Part shown: positions 16,139 through 24,274 of the stretch, in pieces
How positions within the stretch are numbered: the stretch's first letter is position 1
Layout: each line of letters begins with the position of its first letter
Assembly: GCA_001899255.1 (NCBI GenBank)
Contig: MKVX01000018.1
Coordinates: 745,150-809,149, forward strand
Length of the DNA stretch: 64,000 nucleotides
Direction: 5' to 3'
From: Rhizobiales bacterium 62-47
Lineage (GTDB): Bacteria > Pseudomonadota > Alphaproteobacteria > Rhizobiales > Xanthobacteraceae
Notes under the pieces: model-generated
The model's input: the letters and a program-made list of their open reading frames with translations, nothing else
Databases searched by the model: none
Told to the model about the DNA's origin: nothing
Translations under genes and position numbers: made by a program

Positions 16139-17587
16139 TCAATTCTTATCGCCCGGCAGGTTCTTGGTGCTGACAATGTCGTCAGCCCTGACCCAGCCCG
16201 GTGAGCCTACGGAAAAGCGCGTCTTGGCCCGGGCTGCCAGCGCCCGTGCAGTCTTGGTGTCGCCACGCAGGTAGGCTGCCTGCGCTGATGCCAGATCGGC
16301 TTCCGCATAATCCCCTTTGCGGCCGTAAGCCATTGCCAACTGGGCGTAGCCTAGCGGCGCTTCGGCCTCCCGGGCCAGTGCAGCCTTCAGAATCGTGATC
16401 GCTTCAGCCGCATAGGCCGGATTATCGGTGGCAACGAGAGCTTGCCCAAGTAACATCTCGATGAGCGGGGCACGGTTGGAGAGCTGAACGGCCTTGCGCA
16501 ATGGCGCGATGGCATCGTTCGGCTTGCCACCTTCAAGCAGGGCCTGCCCCTTCAGTTCGTAGAAATAAGGATTGCCAGGCTGTGTCAGGATCAGGGTTTC
16601 GATCTGAGCCAATGCCGAGCGTAAATCGCCGTGGAGATAGGCTGATATGGCGCGGGCATAGCGTCCCGGCAGGCTGGTATCCGACAGCGGATAGCGCCGC
16701 GCCACGGTATCAGGTCGCTCCATGAAGCCCGAGGTCTTAGCGCGCATCATGTCGTGGCGCATCTGCAGCGCCGGCTCGTCCTTCTTGTCCCAATAGGGAC
16801 TGCTCTTGGCGAGGGATTCGAGTGCCGCGACACGATCGGCCGGCATCGGATGCGATTGCATGTAGGGGTCGGCGCCCCGCGACGAGAACAGGCTTTCGTC
16901 GGTGAAGCGTCGGAACGTCTCGTACATGCCCTTGGCGGATTGGCCGGTAGCGCTGAGAAAACGAATGCCGGCTCGGTCGGCGTTCTCTTCCTGCTGCCGC
17001 TGATAGGACAGCAGATTGCGCCGGATCATTTCCTGTGGCGCGCTGATAGCCGCCATGCCGGCGTTACCCGCGCCGCTATTAGGACCGCTGCGCGAGCCAG
17101 CGACCATGGCGCCGACGCCGAGCAACATCGCGACGATCATTTGGGTCTGCGCTTGCGCCAATTGTTGGCGAAGCTTGGAAAGGTGACCGCCGGCGAGATG
17201 CCCGGTTTCGTGAGCAAGCACGCCGATGAGTTGATTGGGCGTCTTGGATTGCATCAACGCACCGTAATTGACGAAGATGCGGCGACCGTCCGCGACGAAA
17301 GCGTTGAAGGTCGGGTCGTTGATGATCGAAACCTGGATGTTCTGCTTTTCCAGCCCTGCGACGCGCAAGATCGGGCGCGTGTAATCGCGCAGCAACTGCT
17401 CGATCTCGGTGTCGCGCAGAAGGCGAGGGCCTTTGTTCTGTGCACTCTCCTGAGCCTGGGCGGCAGCCGGTGTCACCGCAAGCGCTACCGCCAGGGCAAA
17501 GGTCGTCAGGCGGGCCAAAAGCCCGTTACGTGCTCGATGGTGGGCAGGTCTTTCGTGGGTCGCCATTGGCCGGGGCTCAAATACCAT
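16139..17587 (-). CDS. M48-family zinc metalloprotease with TPR repeats (BepA-like)
   Basis: 482-aa periplasmic protein with a signal sequence (hydrophobic core about 23-43), an M48 peptidase domain with the zinc motif HETGH (126-130) and the downstream EENADRAG ligand/active segment (about 200-207), and a C-terminal half of tetratricopeptide repeats (about 305-460). The architecture matches BepA/YfgC, which supports outer-membrane protein quality control. The start at 17587 has AGGG about 5 nt upstream; an ATG 7 codons later is possible. It is divergent from the aminotransferase gene. Confidence 0.88.
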   Translation of the reverse strand: MVFEPRPMATHERPAHHRARNGLLARLTTFALAVALAVTPAAAQAQESAQNKGPRLLRDTEIEQLLRDYTRPILRVAGLEKQNIQVSIINDPTFNAFVADGRRIFVNYGALMQSKTPNQLIGVLAHETGHLAGGHLSKLRQQLAQAQTQMIVAMLLGVGAMVAGSRSGPNSGAGNAGMAAISAPQEMIRRNLLSYQRQQEENADRAGIRFLSATGQSAKGMYETFRRFTDESLFSSRGADPYMQSHPMPADRVAALESLAKSSPYWDKKDEPALQMRHDMMRAKTSGFMERPDTVARRYPLSDTSLPGRYARAISAYLHGDLRSALAQIETLILTQPGNPYFYELKGQALLEGGKPNDAIAPLRKAVQLSNRAPLIEMLLGQALVATDNPAYAAEAITILKAALAREAEAPLGYAQLAMAYGRKGDYAEADLASAQAAYLRGDTKTARALAARAKTRFSVGSPGWVRADDIVSTKNLPGDKN

Positions 17588-17680
17588 ATATGCCCTAACA
17601 AACCTTGGAATACGGCGAGAGAGCGGCGCGGCATCTCGTCTATTCCCATCGCCAGGCGCCGGGTCACGTAACAGATTTCC

Positions 17681-18868
17681 ATGCTCAATGCGACATTGAC
17701 CGATAGGGCAAAACGCCTCCTTTCACCGGCCGGCCGCAGCGCGGTTCCGCCGTTCATGGTTATGGACGTGATGGCTGCAGCGGCGCGAATCGAGGCTGCT
17801 GGCGGTCACGTTATTCACATGGAGGTGGGGCAGCCGTCGGCCTCTGCGCCGAAGGCGGCAATCGCCGCAGCCAAGGCGGCGCTCGACGTTGGACGGATCG
17901 ATTATACCTCGGCGCTCGGCATACCCTCGCTGCGGGCGCGGATCGCACGTCATTATCGGGAAACCTATAACGCCACGGTCGATCTGGAGCAGATCATCGT
18001 TACGACCGGATCGTCCGGCGCGTTCATTCTGGCCTTCCTTGCCATGTTCGAGCCGGGCGATCGTGTCGCGGTGACCGTGCCTGGCTATCCGCCATATCGG
18101 CATATTCTCACTGCGCTCGGCTGCGAGCCTGTGCTGATAGAGACGACCAACGCCACCCGTCATGCGTTGACAGGGGAGGCGCTGCTTGCCGCGCATCGCA
18201 AGACGCCTTTGAAAGGCGTGCTGGTCGGCAGTCCTGCCAATCCGACGGGCACGATGATGTCCCGGGAAGCCCTGACCGGATTGATTGCGGCCGCGGAGAG
18301 CGAAGGCATCCGCTTCATTTCCGATGAGATCTATCACGGTCTGGACTATGCCTTTCCGGCGGTAACGGCGGCGGAATTGTCGCCGCATGCGCTCGTCATC
18401 AATTCATTCTCGAAGTACTTCTGCATGACCGGCTGGCGAGTCGGCTGGATGGTGGTGCCCGAGCCGCTGGTACGGCCCATGGAACGACTCCAGCAAAATC
18501 TCTCGATTTCGGTGCCGACGCTGTCGCAGATCGCCGCCGAGGCGGCGTTCGACGGCCGCGTCGAGATGGAAGCGATCAAGCATGGCTACGAGGAAAATCG
18601 CCGCATTCTCACCGAGGGATTGCCGAAGGCGGGGCTGACGGAATTCCTGCCCGTCGATGGCGCGTTCTATCTTTACGCCGACGTCTCGAAATTCACCGAC
18701 GACAGCTTCGAGTTTGCCAAACGTATGCTCGAACAGGCCCACGTTGCCGCGACGCCCGGCGTCGACTTCGACCCCATCCATGGGCGCTCTTTTGTGCGGT
18801 TCTGCTACTCCCGCTCAAGCGACGAGATGCATGAAGCCGTGGCGCGGATGACGCGCTGGCTGGCCTGA
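17681..18868 (+). CDS. Class I/II PLP-dependent aminotransferase
   Basis: 395-aa fold-type I aminotransferase. Conserved features: MEVGQPSASAP, YTSALGIPSLR, TTGSSGAFILAF, SPANPTG, ISDEIYHGLDY, the Schiff-base lysine Lys245 in NSFSKYFCMTGWRVGW and the substrate-carboxylate Arg in FVRFCYS. It belongs to the AspC/AraT-like group; the amino donor specificity (aspartate, aromatic or other) cannot be fixed. Monocistronic between divergent and convergent neighbours. Confidence 0.9.
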   Translation: MLNATLTDRAKRLLSPAGRSAVPPFMVMDVMAAAARIEAAGGHVIHMEVGQPSASAPKAAIAAAKAALDVGRIDYTSALGIPSLRARIARHYRETYNATVDLEQIIVTTGSSGAFILAFLAMFEPGDRVAVTVPGYPPYRHILTALGCEPVLIETTNATRHALTGEALLAAHRKTPLKGVLVGSPANPTGTMMSREALTGLIAAAESEGIRFISDEIYHGLDYAFPAVTAAELSPHALVINSFSKYFCMTGWRVGWMVVPEPLVRPMERLQQNLSISVPTLSQIAAEAAFDGRVEMEAIKHGYEENRRILTEGLPKAGLTEFLPVDGAFYLYADVSKFTDDSFEFAKRMLEQAHVAATPGVDFDPIHGRSFVRFCYSRSSDEMHEAVARMTRWLA

Positions 18869-18981
18869 GTGGCAAGAAGCGCAATATCGGGCAAGCCGCG
18901 ATTACTCGACGTGATTTTCAAGGAGCAGGCTTTTTCTTCAATCCGAGGTCAGCTGGGCTTCGATGTCATCCAAAACAAAAC

Positions 18982-19008
18982 CGCCCGGCATGCGCCGGGC
19001 GTTTTTTT
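18982..19008. terminator. Bidirectional intrinsic terminator
   Basis: CGCCCGGC-ATGC-GCCGGGCG followed by a run of seven T on the plus strand; on the minus strand the same stem is followed by GTTTTGTTTT. It lies between the convergent aminotransferase and rne genes and serves both. Confidence 0.9.
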
Positions 19009-19021
19009 GATGTTCGTCCTA

Positions 19022-22000
19022 TCAGGAACCGCTGCCGAAACGGCGTGACCACCAGCCGCGGCGTGGTTGTGCTTCCGCTGCCGGCTCCGGCTCGCTCGGC
19101 GCTGATGCCGGCTCCGCGGCGGCAACCGGTTCTTCGGGGGCCGAAACGACGGGAGGTAACGACTGCGGCTCGGCGGCGAAGCTGACTTTCTCGCGAACCG
19201 TCGAACGTCGGCGCGCCGCCTTTTCCGAGTCTTGCGAAGCTACATCCGGTTCAATCGCTGGCGTCACCGCAGCTTCAGCTTGGTGACTGATGTTTGGAAT
19301 CGGCTCCGGCTGAGGGGCGATTTCGCTGCTTGCCGCCATATACGGATCCGTCGTCGGCGTAATGCCGTCGAAATCTGCAACGGCCTCCGCAGCCTCTGAC
19401 ATGGAAACCGGCGCGAGTTCGTCGGCGATCGATCCCGCCAATCCATCTTCGGAGCCGCCACGACGGCGGCGGCCACCACGGCGGCCACGACGGCGAGGGC
19501 GCCGTTCTCCGCTCTCGCCATTGTCGCCGCGTGCTTCGACGTCGCCGCGTGCTTCGGTCGTGCCTTCCTCCGGAACGTCCGAGACTGCATCGCCATCAAC
19601 TTGCGCGTTGTCACCGGAGACGGAGTCTGCGGCAACGGCGCTGCCATCGTCGTGCAAATCACTGCCTTCGCGGCTTTCGCCGGAGCGACCGCGCCGCCGT
19701 CGGCGCCGTCGCCGCTTGCGGCCATCATCCGCATTGCCGTCATCGCCGGACGATTGCTCGTGAGAAGATGCCTCGGTTTCGTCCGCTTCGATTTCGAGGT
19801 CCGCCTCGAATACGTCTTCGTCATCGAAGCCATCTTCAACGAGCGGCGCCTGCGCAGCCGTGTGCGATGCCAGCAAGGCCTTAGCAGCTTCGAGCGTATG
19901 GACCTGCTCGCCACGCTCGATCACGAACGACTGCGGTGCGGCGACCGTGGGATCGGCCAGCACGGACAGCGTGACCTTGAAGCTGGTTTCGAGATCGCGC
20001 AGATGGCCGCGCTTGTGATTGAGTACGTACAGGGCAACATCGGTCCGGGTGCGGACGATCAGATTGTGCGTTGCGCCCTTCATGAGCGTTTCTTCAAGGT
20101 TGCGCAGCAGTTGCAGTGCGACCGAGGAGACCGAGCGGACATGGCCGCTGCCACCGCAATGGGCGCAGGGTTCGGTCGAGCTTTCGAGCACGCTGGCGCG
20201 GATACGCTGACGCGACATTTCCAGCAAACCAAAGTGCGAGATGCGTCCGACCTGGATGCGGGCGCGATCCTGACGCAGGCAATCGCTCAGTTTGCGTTCG
20301 ACCGCGCGATTGTTGCGCTTCTCGTCCATGTCGATGAAATCGATCACGATCAGGCCGGCGAGATCGCGAAGGCGCAGCTGGCGAGCGACTTCTTCAGCCG
20401 CCTCGAGATTGGTCTTGAGCGCAGTGTCCTCGATATGATGCTCGCGCGTCGAGCGACCCGAGTTGACGTCGATCGAAACCAGCGCCTCGGTCTGATTGAG
20501 GACGATGTAGCCGCCCGACCGCAACTGCACGATGGGGGAGAACATCGCGTCGAGTTGGCTCTCCACACCCATGCGCGAGAACAGTGGCTGCCCATCGCGA
20601 TAGAGCTTTACCGCCCGAACGTTCGACGGCATTAGCATCTTCATGAAATCGCGCGCTTCCTGATAGCCGGCTTCTCCAGCAACCTGAATCTCGTCGATCT
20701 CCTTGTTATAGAGATCGCGCAGCGAGCGCTTGATAAGCGAACCTTCTTCGTAGACGAGCGTCGGCGCCTGCGACTTCAACGTCAGATCGCGGACGGTTTC
20801 CCACATCCGGATCAGGTATTCGAAATCGCGCTTGATTTCCGGCTTGGTGCGGGATGCACCGGCGGTGCGCAGAATGATCCCCATGCCTTCCGGCACGTCG
20901 AGATCCTGGACGACTTCCTTAAGCCGCGAACGATCCTGCGCCGACGTGATCTTTCGGCTGATGCCACCACCCCGCGCGGTGTTGGGCATCAACACCGCAT
21001 AGCGTCCGGCCAGCGACAGATAGGTCGTCAGCGCTGCCCCCTTGTTGCCGCGCTCTTCCTTGACGACCTGCACCAGCATGACCTGCCGGCGCTTGATCAC
21101 TTCCTGAATCTTGTACTGGCGGCGCGGGCGGAATGCGCGCTCCGGCATTTCCTCAAGCGCATCGTCGCCACCGACGGATTCGACTTCCTCCTCGACGTCA
21201 TCGCCGTTGTCGTCGTCATCGTCGCCATCAAGATGGTGATCGTCGTGCCGAGCCTCATCCCCGGAAACATCTACCGACGCCGCCACCTCATACTGAGAGG
21301 CGTCGTCAGCTTGGAATGTTTCGGTGTGCTCCTCGGCAACGTCGTTCGCGCCAACTTCGCTTGTTTCGTCCGCATTTGGCGCATCGACCACCGCAGACGC
21401 CGTGAACTCAGCTGATGCTTCGACCGGAGCGGTATCCTCTACGTCACGGGCGTGCGCGACATCGTGGTGATGCTCATCGTCGGCATGATCGGTGTGGTCG
21501 GTGTGGTCGTGCCCGTGATCGTCGTCATGATCGCGATGTTCATGACCCTCATCGCCATGGGCATGATCGCCGGCATCGTCCTGCTGCGAGAAGCCGTACG
21601 ATTCGCCGTGCTGCTCGGCGTATTCCGGACTGTCCGGCAATGCCGCCTGCGGCGGCTGCCCGTCCTCGGTGATTTCGATGACTTCGCTCTGGATGCGCTC
21701 GCCATTGTTGCGGCGGCGAGAATTGCGATGCCGGGAACGTCGGCGGTTCGGGCGTTCGGATTCTTCCTCGGCCTCGCGATGGGCACGCTCTTCCGCTTCG
21801 ATCAGAGCCTGCCGATCGGCGACGGGGATCTGATAGTAATCAGGATGAATTTCGCTGAAAGCCAGGAAGCCATGCCGGTTACCACCATATTCGATAAAGG
21901 CAGCCTGCAGCGACGGCTCCACGCGGGTGACTTTGGCGAGATAGATGTTGCCGCGAAGTTGCTTGCGTTGCGCGGATTCGAAATCGAACTCCTCAACGCG

Positions 22001-22069
22001 ATGGCCGCGGACCACGACGACCCGGGTCTCTTCCGGGTGGGTAGCATCGATCAACATTTTGTTCGGCAT
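19022..22069 (-). CDS. rne: Ribonuclease E
   Basis: 1015-aa endoribonuclease, the degradosome core and a 5S rRNA/mRNA processing enzyme. The start at 22069 (MPNKMLIDATHPEE) is preferred over the open frame to 22225. The S1 domain is split: its first strands are at about residues 30-85 and the rest at about 313-350, with about 225 residues of acidic insert between, including a His/Asp-rich block (169-206). Catalytic Asp534 (SIDVNSG) and Asp577 (VIDFID) and the zinc-link Cys635/Cys638 (CAHC) are present. The C-terminal scaffold has two Arg-rich RNA-binding blocks and ends RRGWWSRRFGSGS. Divergent from amiC. Confidence 0.96.
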   Translation of the reverse strand: MPNKMLIDATHPEETRVVVVRGHRVEEFDFESAQRKQLRGNIYLAKVTRVEPSLQAAFIEYGGNRHGFLAFSEIHPDYYQIPVADRQALIEAEERAHREAEEESERPNRRRSRHRNSRRRNNGERIQSEVIEITEDGQPPQAALPDSPEYAEQHGESYGFSQQDDAGDHAHGDEGHEHRDHDDDHGHDHTDHTDHADDEHHHDVAHARDVEDTAPVEASAEFTASAVVDAPNADETSEVGANDVAEEHTETFQADDASQYEVAASVDVSGDEARHDDHHLDGDDDDDNGDDVEEEVESVGGDDALEEMPERAFRPRRQYKIQEVIKRRQVMLVQVVKEERGNKGAALTTYLSLAGRYAVLMPNTARGGGISRKITSAQDRSRLKEVVQDLDVPEGMGIILRTAGASRTKPEIKRDFEYLIRMWETVRDLTLKSQAPTLVYEEGSLIKRSLRDLYNKEIDEIQVAGEAGYQEARDFMKMLMPSNVRAVKLYRDGQPLFSRMGVESQLDAMFSPIVQLRSGGYIVLNQTEALVSIDVNSGRSTREHHIEDTALKTNLEAAEEVARQLRLRDLAGLIVIDFIDMDEKRNNRAVERKLSDCLRQDRARIQVGRISHFGLLEMSRQRIRASVLESSTEPCAHCGGSGHVRSVSSVALQLLRNLEETLMKGATHNLIVRTRTDVALYVLNHKRGHLRDLETSFKVTLSVLADPTVAAPQSFVIERGEQVHTLEAAKALLASHTAAQAPLVEDGFDDEDVFEADLEIEADETEASSHEQSSGDDGNADDGRKRRRRRRRRGRSGESREGSDLHDDGSAVAADSVSGDNAQVDGDAVSDVPEEGTTEARGDVEARGDNGESGERRPRRRGRRGGRRRRGGSEDGLAGSIADELAPVSMSEAAEAVADFDGITPTTDPYMAASSEIAPQPEPIPNISHQAEAAVTPAIEPDVASQDSEKAARRRSTVREKVSFAAEPQSLPPVVSAPEEPVAAAEPASAPSEPEPAAEAQPRRGWWSRRFGSGS

Positions 22070-22749
22070 TGGGAAACTCTTGACGGCGGAAGGCGCGTCG
22101 GAGGGCAGGCGCTCGAGGCGCAGCCGGTTGGCGCGAAGGTCCACCTGATTCGGGGGTGAGGGGAAGGCCGAAACGCAATCCGCGGCGCTGGGACGACCGA
22201 GGCGTGGACGCCACGCGCCGCGCAACGCTGATGCGTCGCGTTGGCGAGGTCGCCGCTGTGGTCCTGGTCGCTGTTACAGTCTCGCGCATCAAGCGTCGGC
22301 CCGTCTAAACAGATTGGCGGCGTACTGGCCGCTTATTCGTTGCTGACGGCCGGCACAACGCTAAAGCGTTCGCCAGCTTGGAGAATTGCGGATCCTCATC
22401 CGCGATAGTCGGTTGTGCAGGTGTCGACCAATCCCTGGGAAAACAGTACCTGGGGATCGGACACCGCTCGGGCAAGGACCGCCATTCGGAACGGACGCGC
22501 ACTGCGCTGGCCGTGGAATGATCGAACGAAACACTGGAGACCTGAAATCAGGCATCCGGCGCCGCACCGGGAGGCTGAACGCGACACAACCAAGAGTTTA
22601 AACCGTCAGCACTCGATACATACGTTGATTGGCCGCCGCTGGCAAGGGAAGCGTCACGGCGCTGCAACACCCCGCGTTAATCAGTGGAGGCTGATTAAGC
22701 TTTGATTAACGGTGCGATCCTATTGCGGTAAGACGGCAGCTCGGAGGCA
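22070..22749. other. 680-bp divergent intergenic region between rne and amiC
   Basis: No convincing gene was seen here. It should hold the rne leader and promoter and the amiC promoter. The only clear structure is the TTAATCA/TGATTAA cluster with a CtrA-type box close to amiC, listed separately. No tRNA or known riboswitch was recognised. Confidence 0.6.
22677..22710 (+). promoter_or_regulatory. CtrA-type box and inverted repeats upstream of amiC
   Basis: TTAA (22695-22698), exactly 7 nt, TTAAC (22706-22710) matches the CtrA consensus TTAA-N7-TTAAC. It overlaps a perfect inverted repeat TTAATCAG (22677-22684) / CTGATTAA (22691-22698), and TGATTAA recurs with an 11-bp period. It lies about 40 bp before the amidase start. 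Confidence 0.6.
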
Positions 22750-24075
22750 TTGGATTCGTTGGCGGGCAGCAGAAATTCCATCGTTGTGCGAGTGACTGCG
22801 CTAACATGCGGCATAGCGGCGTTGTGCTCGTTTCCCGGCGCAATTGCAGCGGGGGAGAGCACACAAAAGCAACCTTCGGTTGAAGTTCGGGCCGAATCGT
22901 TTCCGGTGGTTTCGGATTTTCGCGTCGCCGGCGACGCCAAACAAACCCGTTTCATTCTCGATCTGGATAGGAAGATCGACCTGCGTGCTTTCACGCTGGC
23001 GAACCCTTATCGGGTTGTCGTCGATATTCCCCAGGTCACGTTTCAGCTTCCCGCCGGCGCAGGAAGCACTGCACGTGGTCTGATCAAGGCGTTCAGATAC
23101 GGTCTGGTGATGCCGGGCGGGTCGCGGCTGGTGTTCGATCTGACGGGGCCGGCCAAGATCGAGAAGGCTTACGTGCTCGATCCAGCTAACGATCAGCCAT
23201 CGCGCCTGGTGCTGGAATTGGCATCCGTCGAACGCGCTGCTTTCGTGCCGTCGGCCACAGGCGACAGGACCGCAGCCAGCCTTCGTCCCGCCGCTGACCC
23301 CGCGCCCGAAACGTCTGAAGCGAAAGCCGTAGCCCAGCCCGCCGATCCGCCGGATCCACGCCCGGTCGTTGTCATCGATCCGGGGCACGGCGGCATCGAC
23401 AATGGAACCCAGGCCCACAGCGGCGAGACCGAGAAAGCCATCGTCCTGGAGTTTGCTTTGGCGCTGCGAGATCGCATCGCGCAGAGCGGCAAATATCGCG
23501 TGGTGCTGACGCGATCCGACGACACCTTCATTCCGCTTGGGGATCGCGTGAAGATCGCGCGCAGCCAGAACGCTGCGCTGTTCATCTCGATCCACGCCGA
23601 TGCGCTGCCGCGTCGCGAGGGCGATGCGCAGGGTGCCACGATCTACACATTGTCGGATCGTGCGTCGGACGCGGAAGCGGAACGGCTGGCCGAGTCAGAG
23701 AACAAGGCGGATGCCATCGGCGGCGTCAATCTGACCGAGGAGCCGACCGAGGTCGCCGACATCCTGATCGACCTGGCCCAGCGCGAAACGCGGACGTTTT
23801 CGAACCGCTTCGCCCGGACGCTGATGGGCGAGATGAAAAGCACGGTCCGCATGCACAAGAATCCGCTGAAATCGGCCGGCTTCAAAGTGCTCAAGGCCCC
23901 CGATGTGCCTTCCGCCCTGATCGAACTTGGCTATGTGTCGAACAAGGAAGACCTCAAGCATCTGGTATCTGACAGCTGGCGTTCGAGGACGATTGGATCG
24001 GTAGCTCAGGCCATCGATACTTTCCTGGCCAAGCGGATTGTTTCGGCCGAGCCGGCAGGAGAGGCTCGGAACTGA
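22750..24075 (+). CDS. amiC: N-acetylmuramoyl-L-alanine amidase (AMIN + Amidase_3)
   Basis: 441-aa periplasmic peptidoglycan amidase that cleaves the MurNAc-L-Ala bond during septum splitting. Signal segment about residues 12-34; AMIN domain for septal targeting (about 43-160; RFILDLDRKIDLRAFTLANPYRVVVD); linker; Amidase_3 catalytic domain (about 205-430) with zinc ligands in IDPGHGG (His213), Glu226, SIHADA (His282) and the catalytic Glu in ALIELGYVSN. It starts at TTG: GGAGG lies only 2 nt before the TTG at 22750, so a TTG at 22759 is a real alternative. It precedes the PBP1A gene, a conserved pairing. Confidence 0.93.
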   Translation: MDSLAGSRNSIVVRVTALTCGIAALCSFPGAIAAGESTQKQPSVEVRAESFPVVSDFRVAGDAKQTRFILDLDRKIDLRAFTLANPYRVVVDIPQVTFQLPAGAGSTARGLIKAFRYGLVMPGGSRLVFDLTGPAKIEKAYVLDPANDQPSRLVLELASVERAAFVPSATGDRTAASLRPAADPAPETSEAKAVAQPADPPDPRPVVVIDPGHGGIDNGTQAHSGETEKAIVLEFALALRDRIAQSGKYRVVLTRSDDTFIPLGDRVKIARSQNAALFISIHADALPRREGDAQGATIYTLSDRASDAEAERLAESENKADAIGGVNLTEEPTEVADILIDLAQRETRTFSNRFARTLMGEMKSTVRMHKNPLKSAGFKVLKAPDVPSALIELGYVSNKEDLKHLVSDSWRSRTIGSVAQAIDTFLAKRIVSAEPAGEARN

Positions 24076-24233
24076 AAAAAGAGTGTCCGGGACAGCGACT
24101 AGCCCTAGTTTGGACACAGCCGGAGCCCTATAGAAACGCCGTGGAGTGGCGGCAGAATCGGGAAACCGGTTGCACAATGTTCGCTGCCCGTGCCGGACGG
24201 CATGTTGGTACATGAGTGAATGGCTGACAATCG

Positions 24234-24253
24234 CCGCGCCATTAAGGGCGCGG
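24234..24253 (+). promoter_or_regulatory. 5'-leader stem-loop before mrcA
   Basis: Perfect 7-bp stem CCGCGCC / GGCGCGG with loop ATTAAG, ending 21 nt before the mrcA ATG. It could influence translation initiation or be a weak terminator/attenuator; it has no U-tract. Confidence 0.35.
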
Positions 24254-24274
24254 TATCAAAACGGATAATTGAGA

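Noticed and set aside
22415-22705. 96-codon open frame in the rne-amiC gap
   Set aside because: Arg/Trp-rich, no recognisable domain, no ribosome-binding site, and it runs into the CtrA-box region.
24084-24094. TGTCCGGGACA palindrome after amiC
   Set aside because: Too short and without a T-run; no support as operator or terminator.
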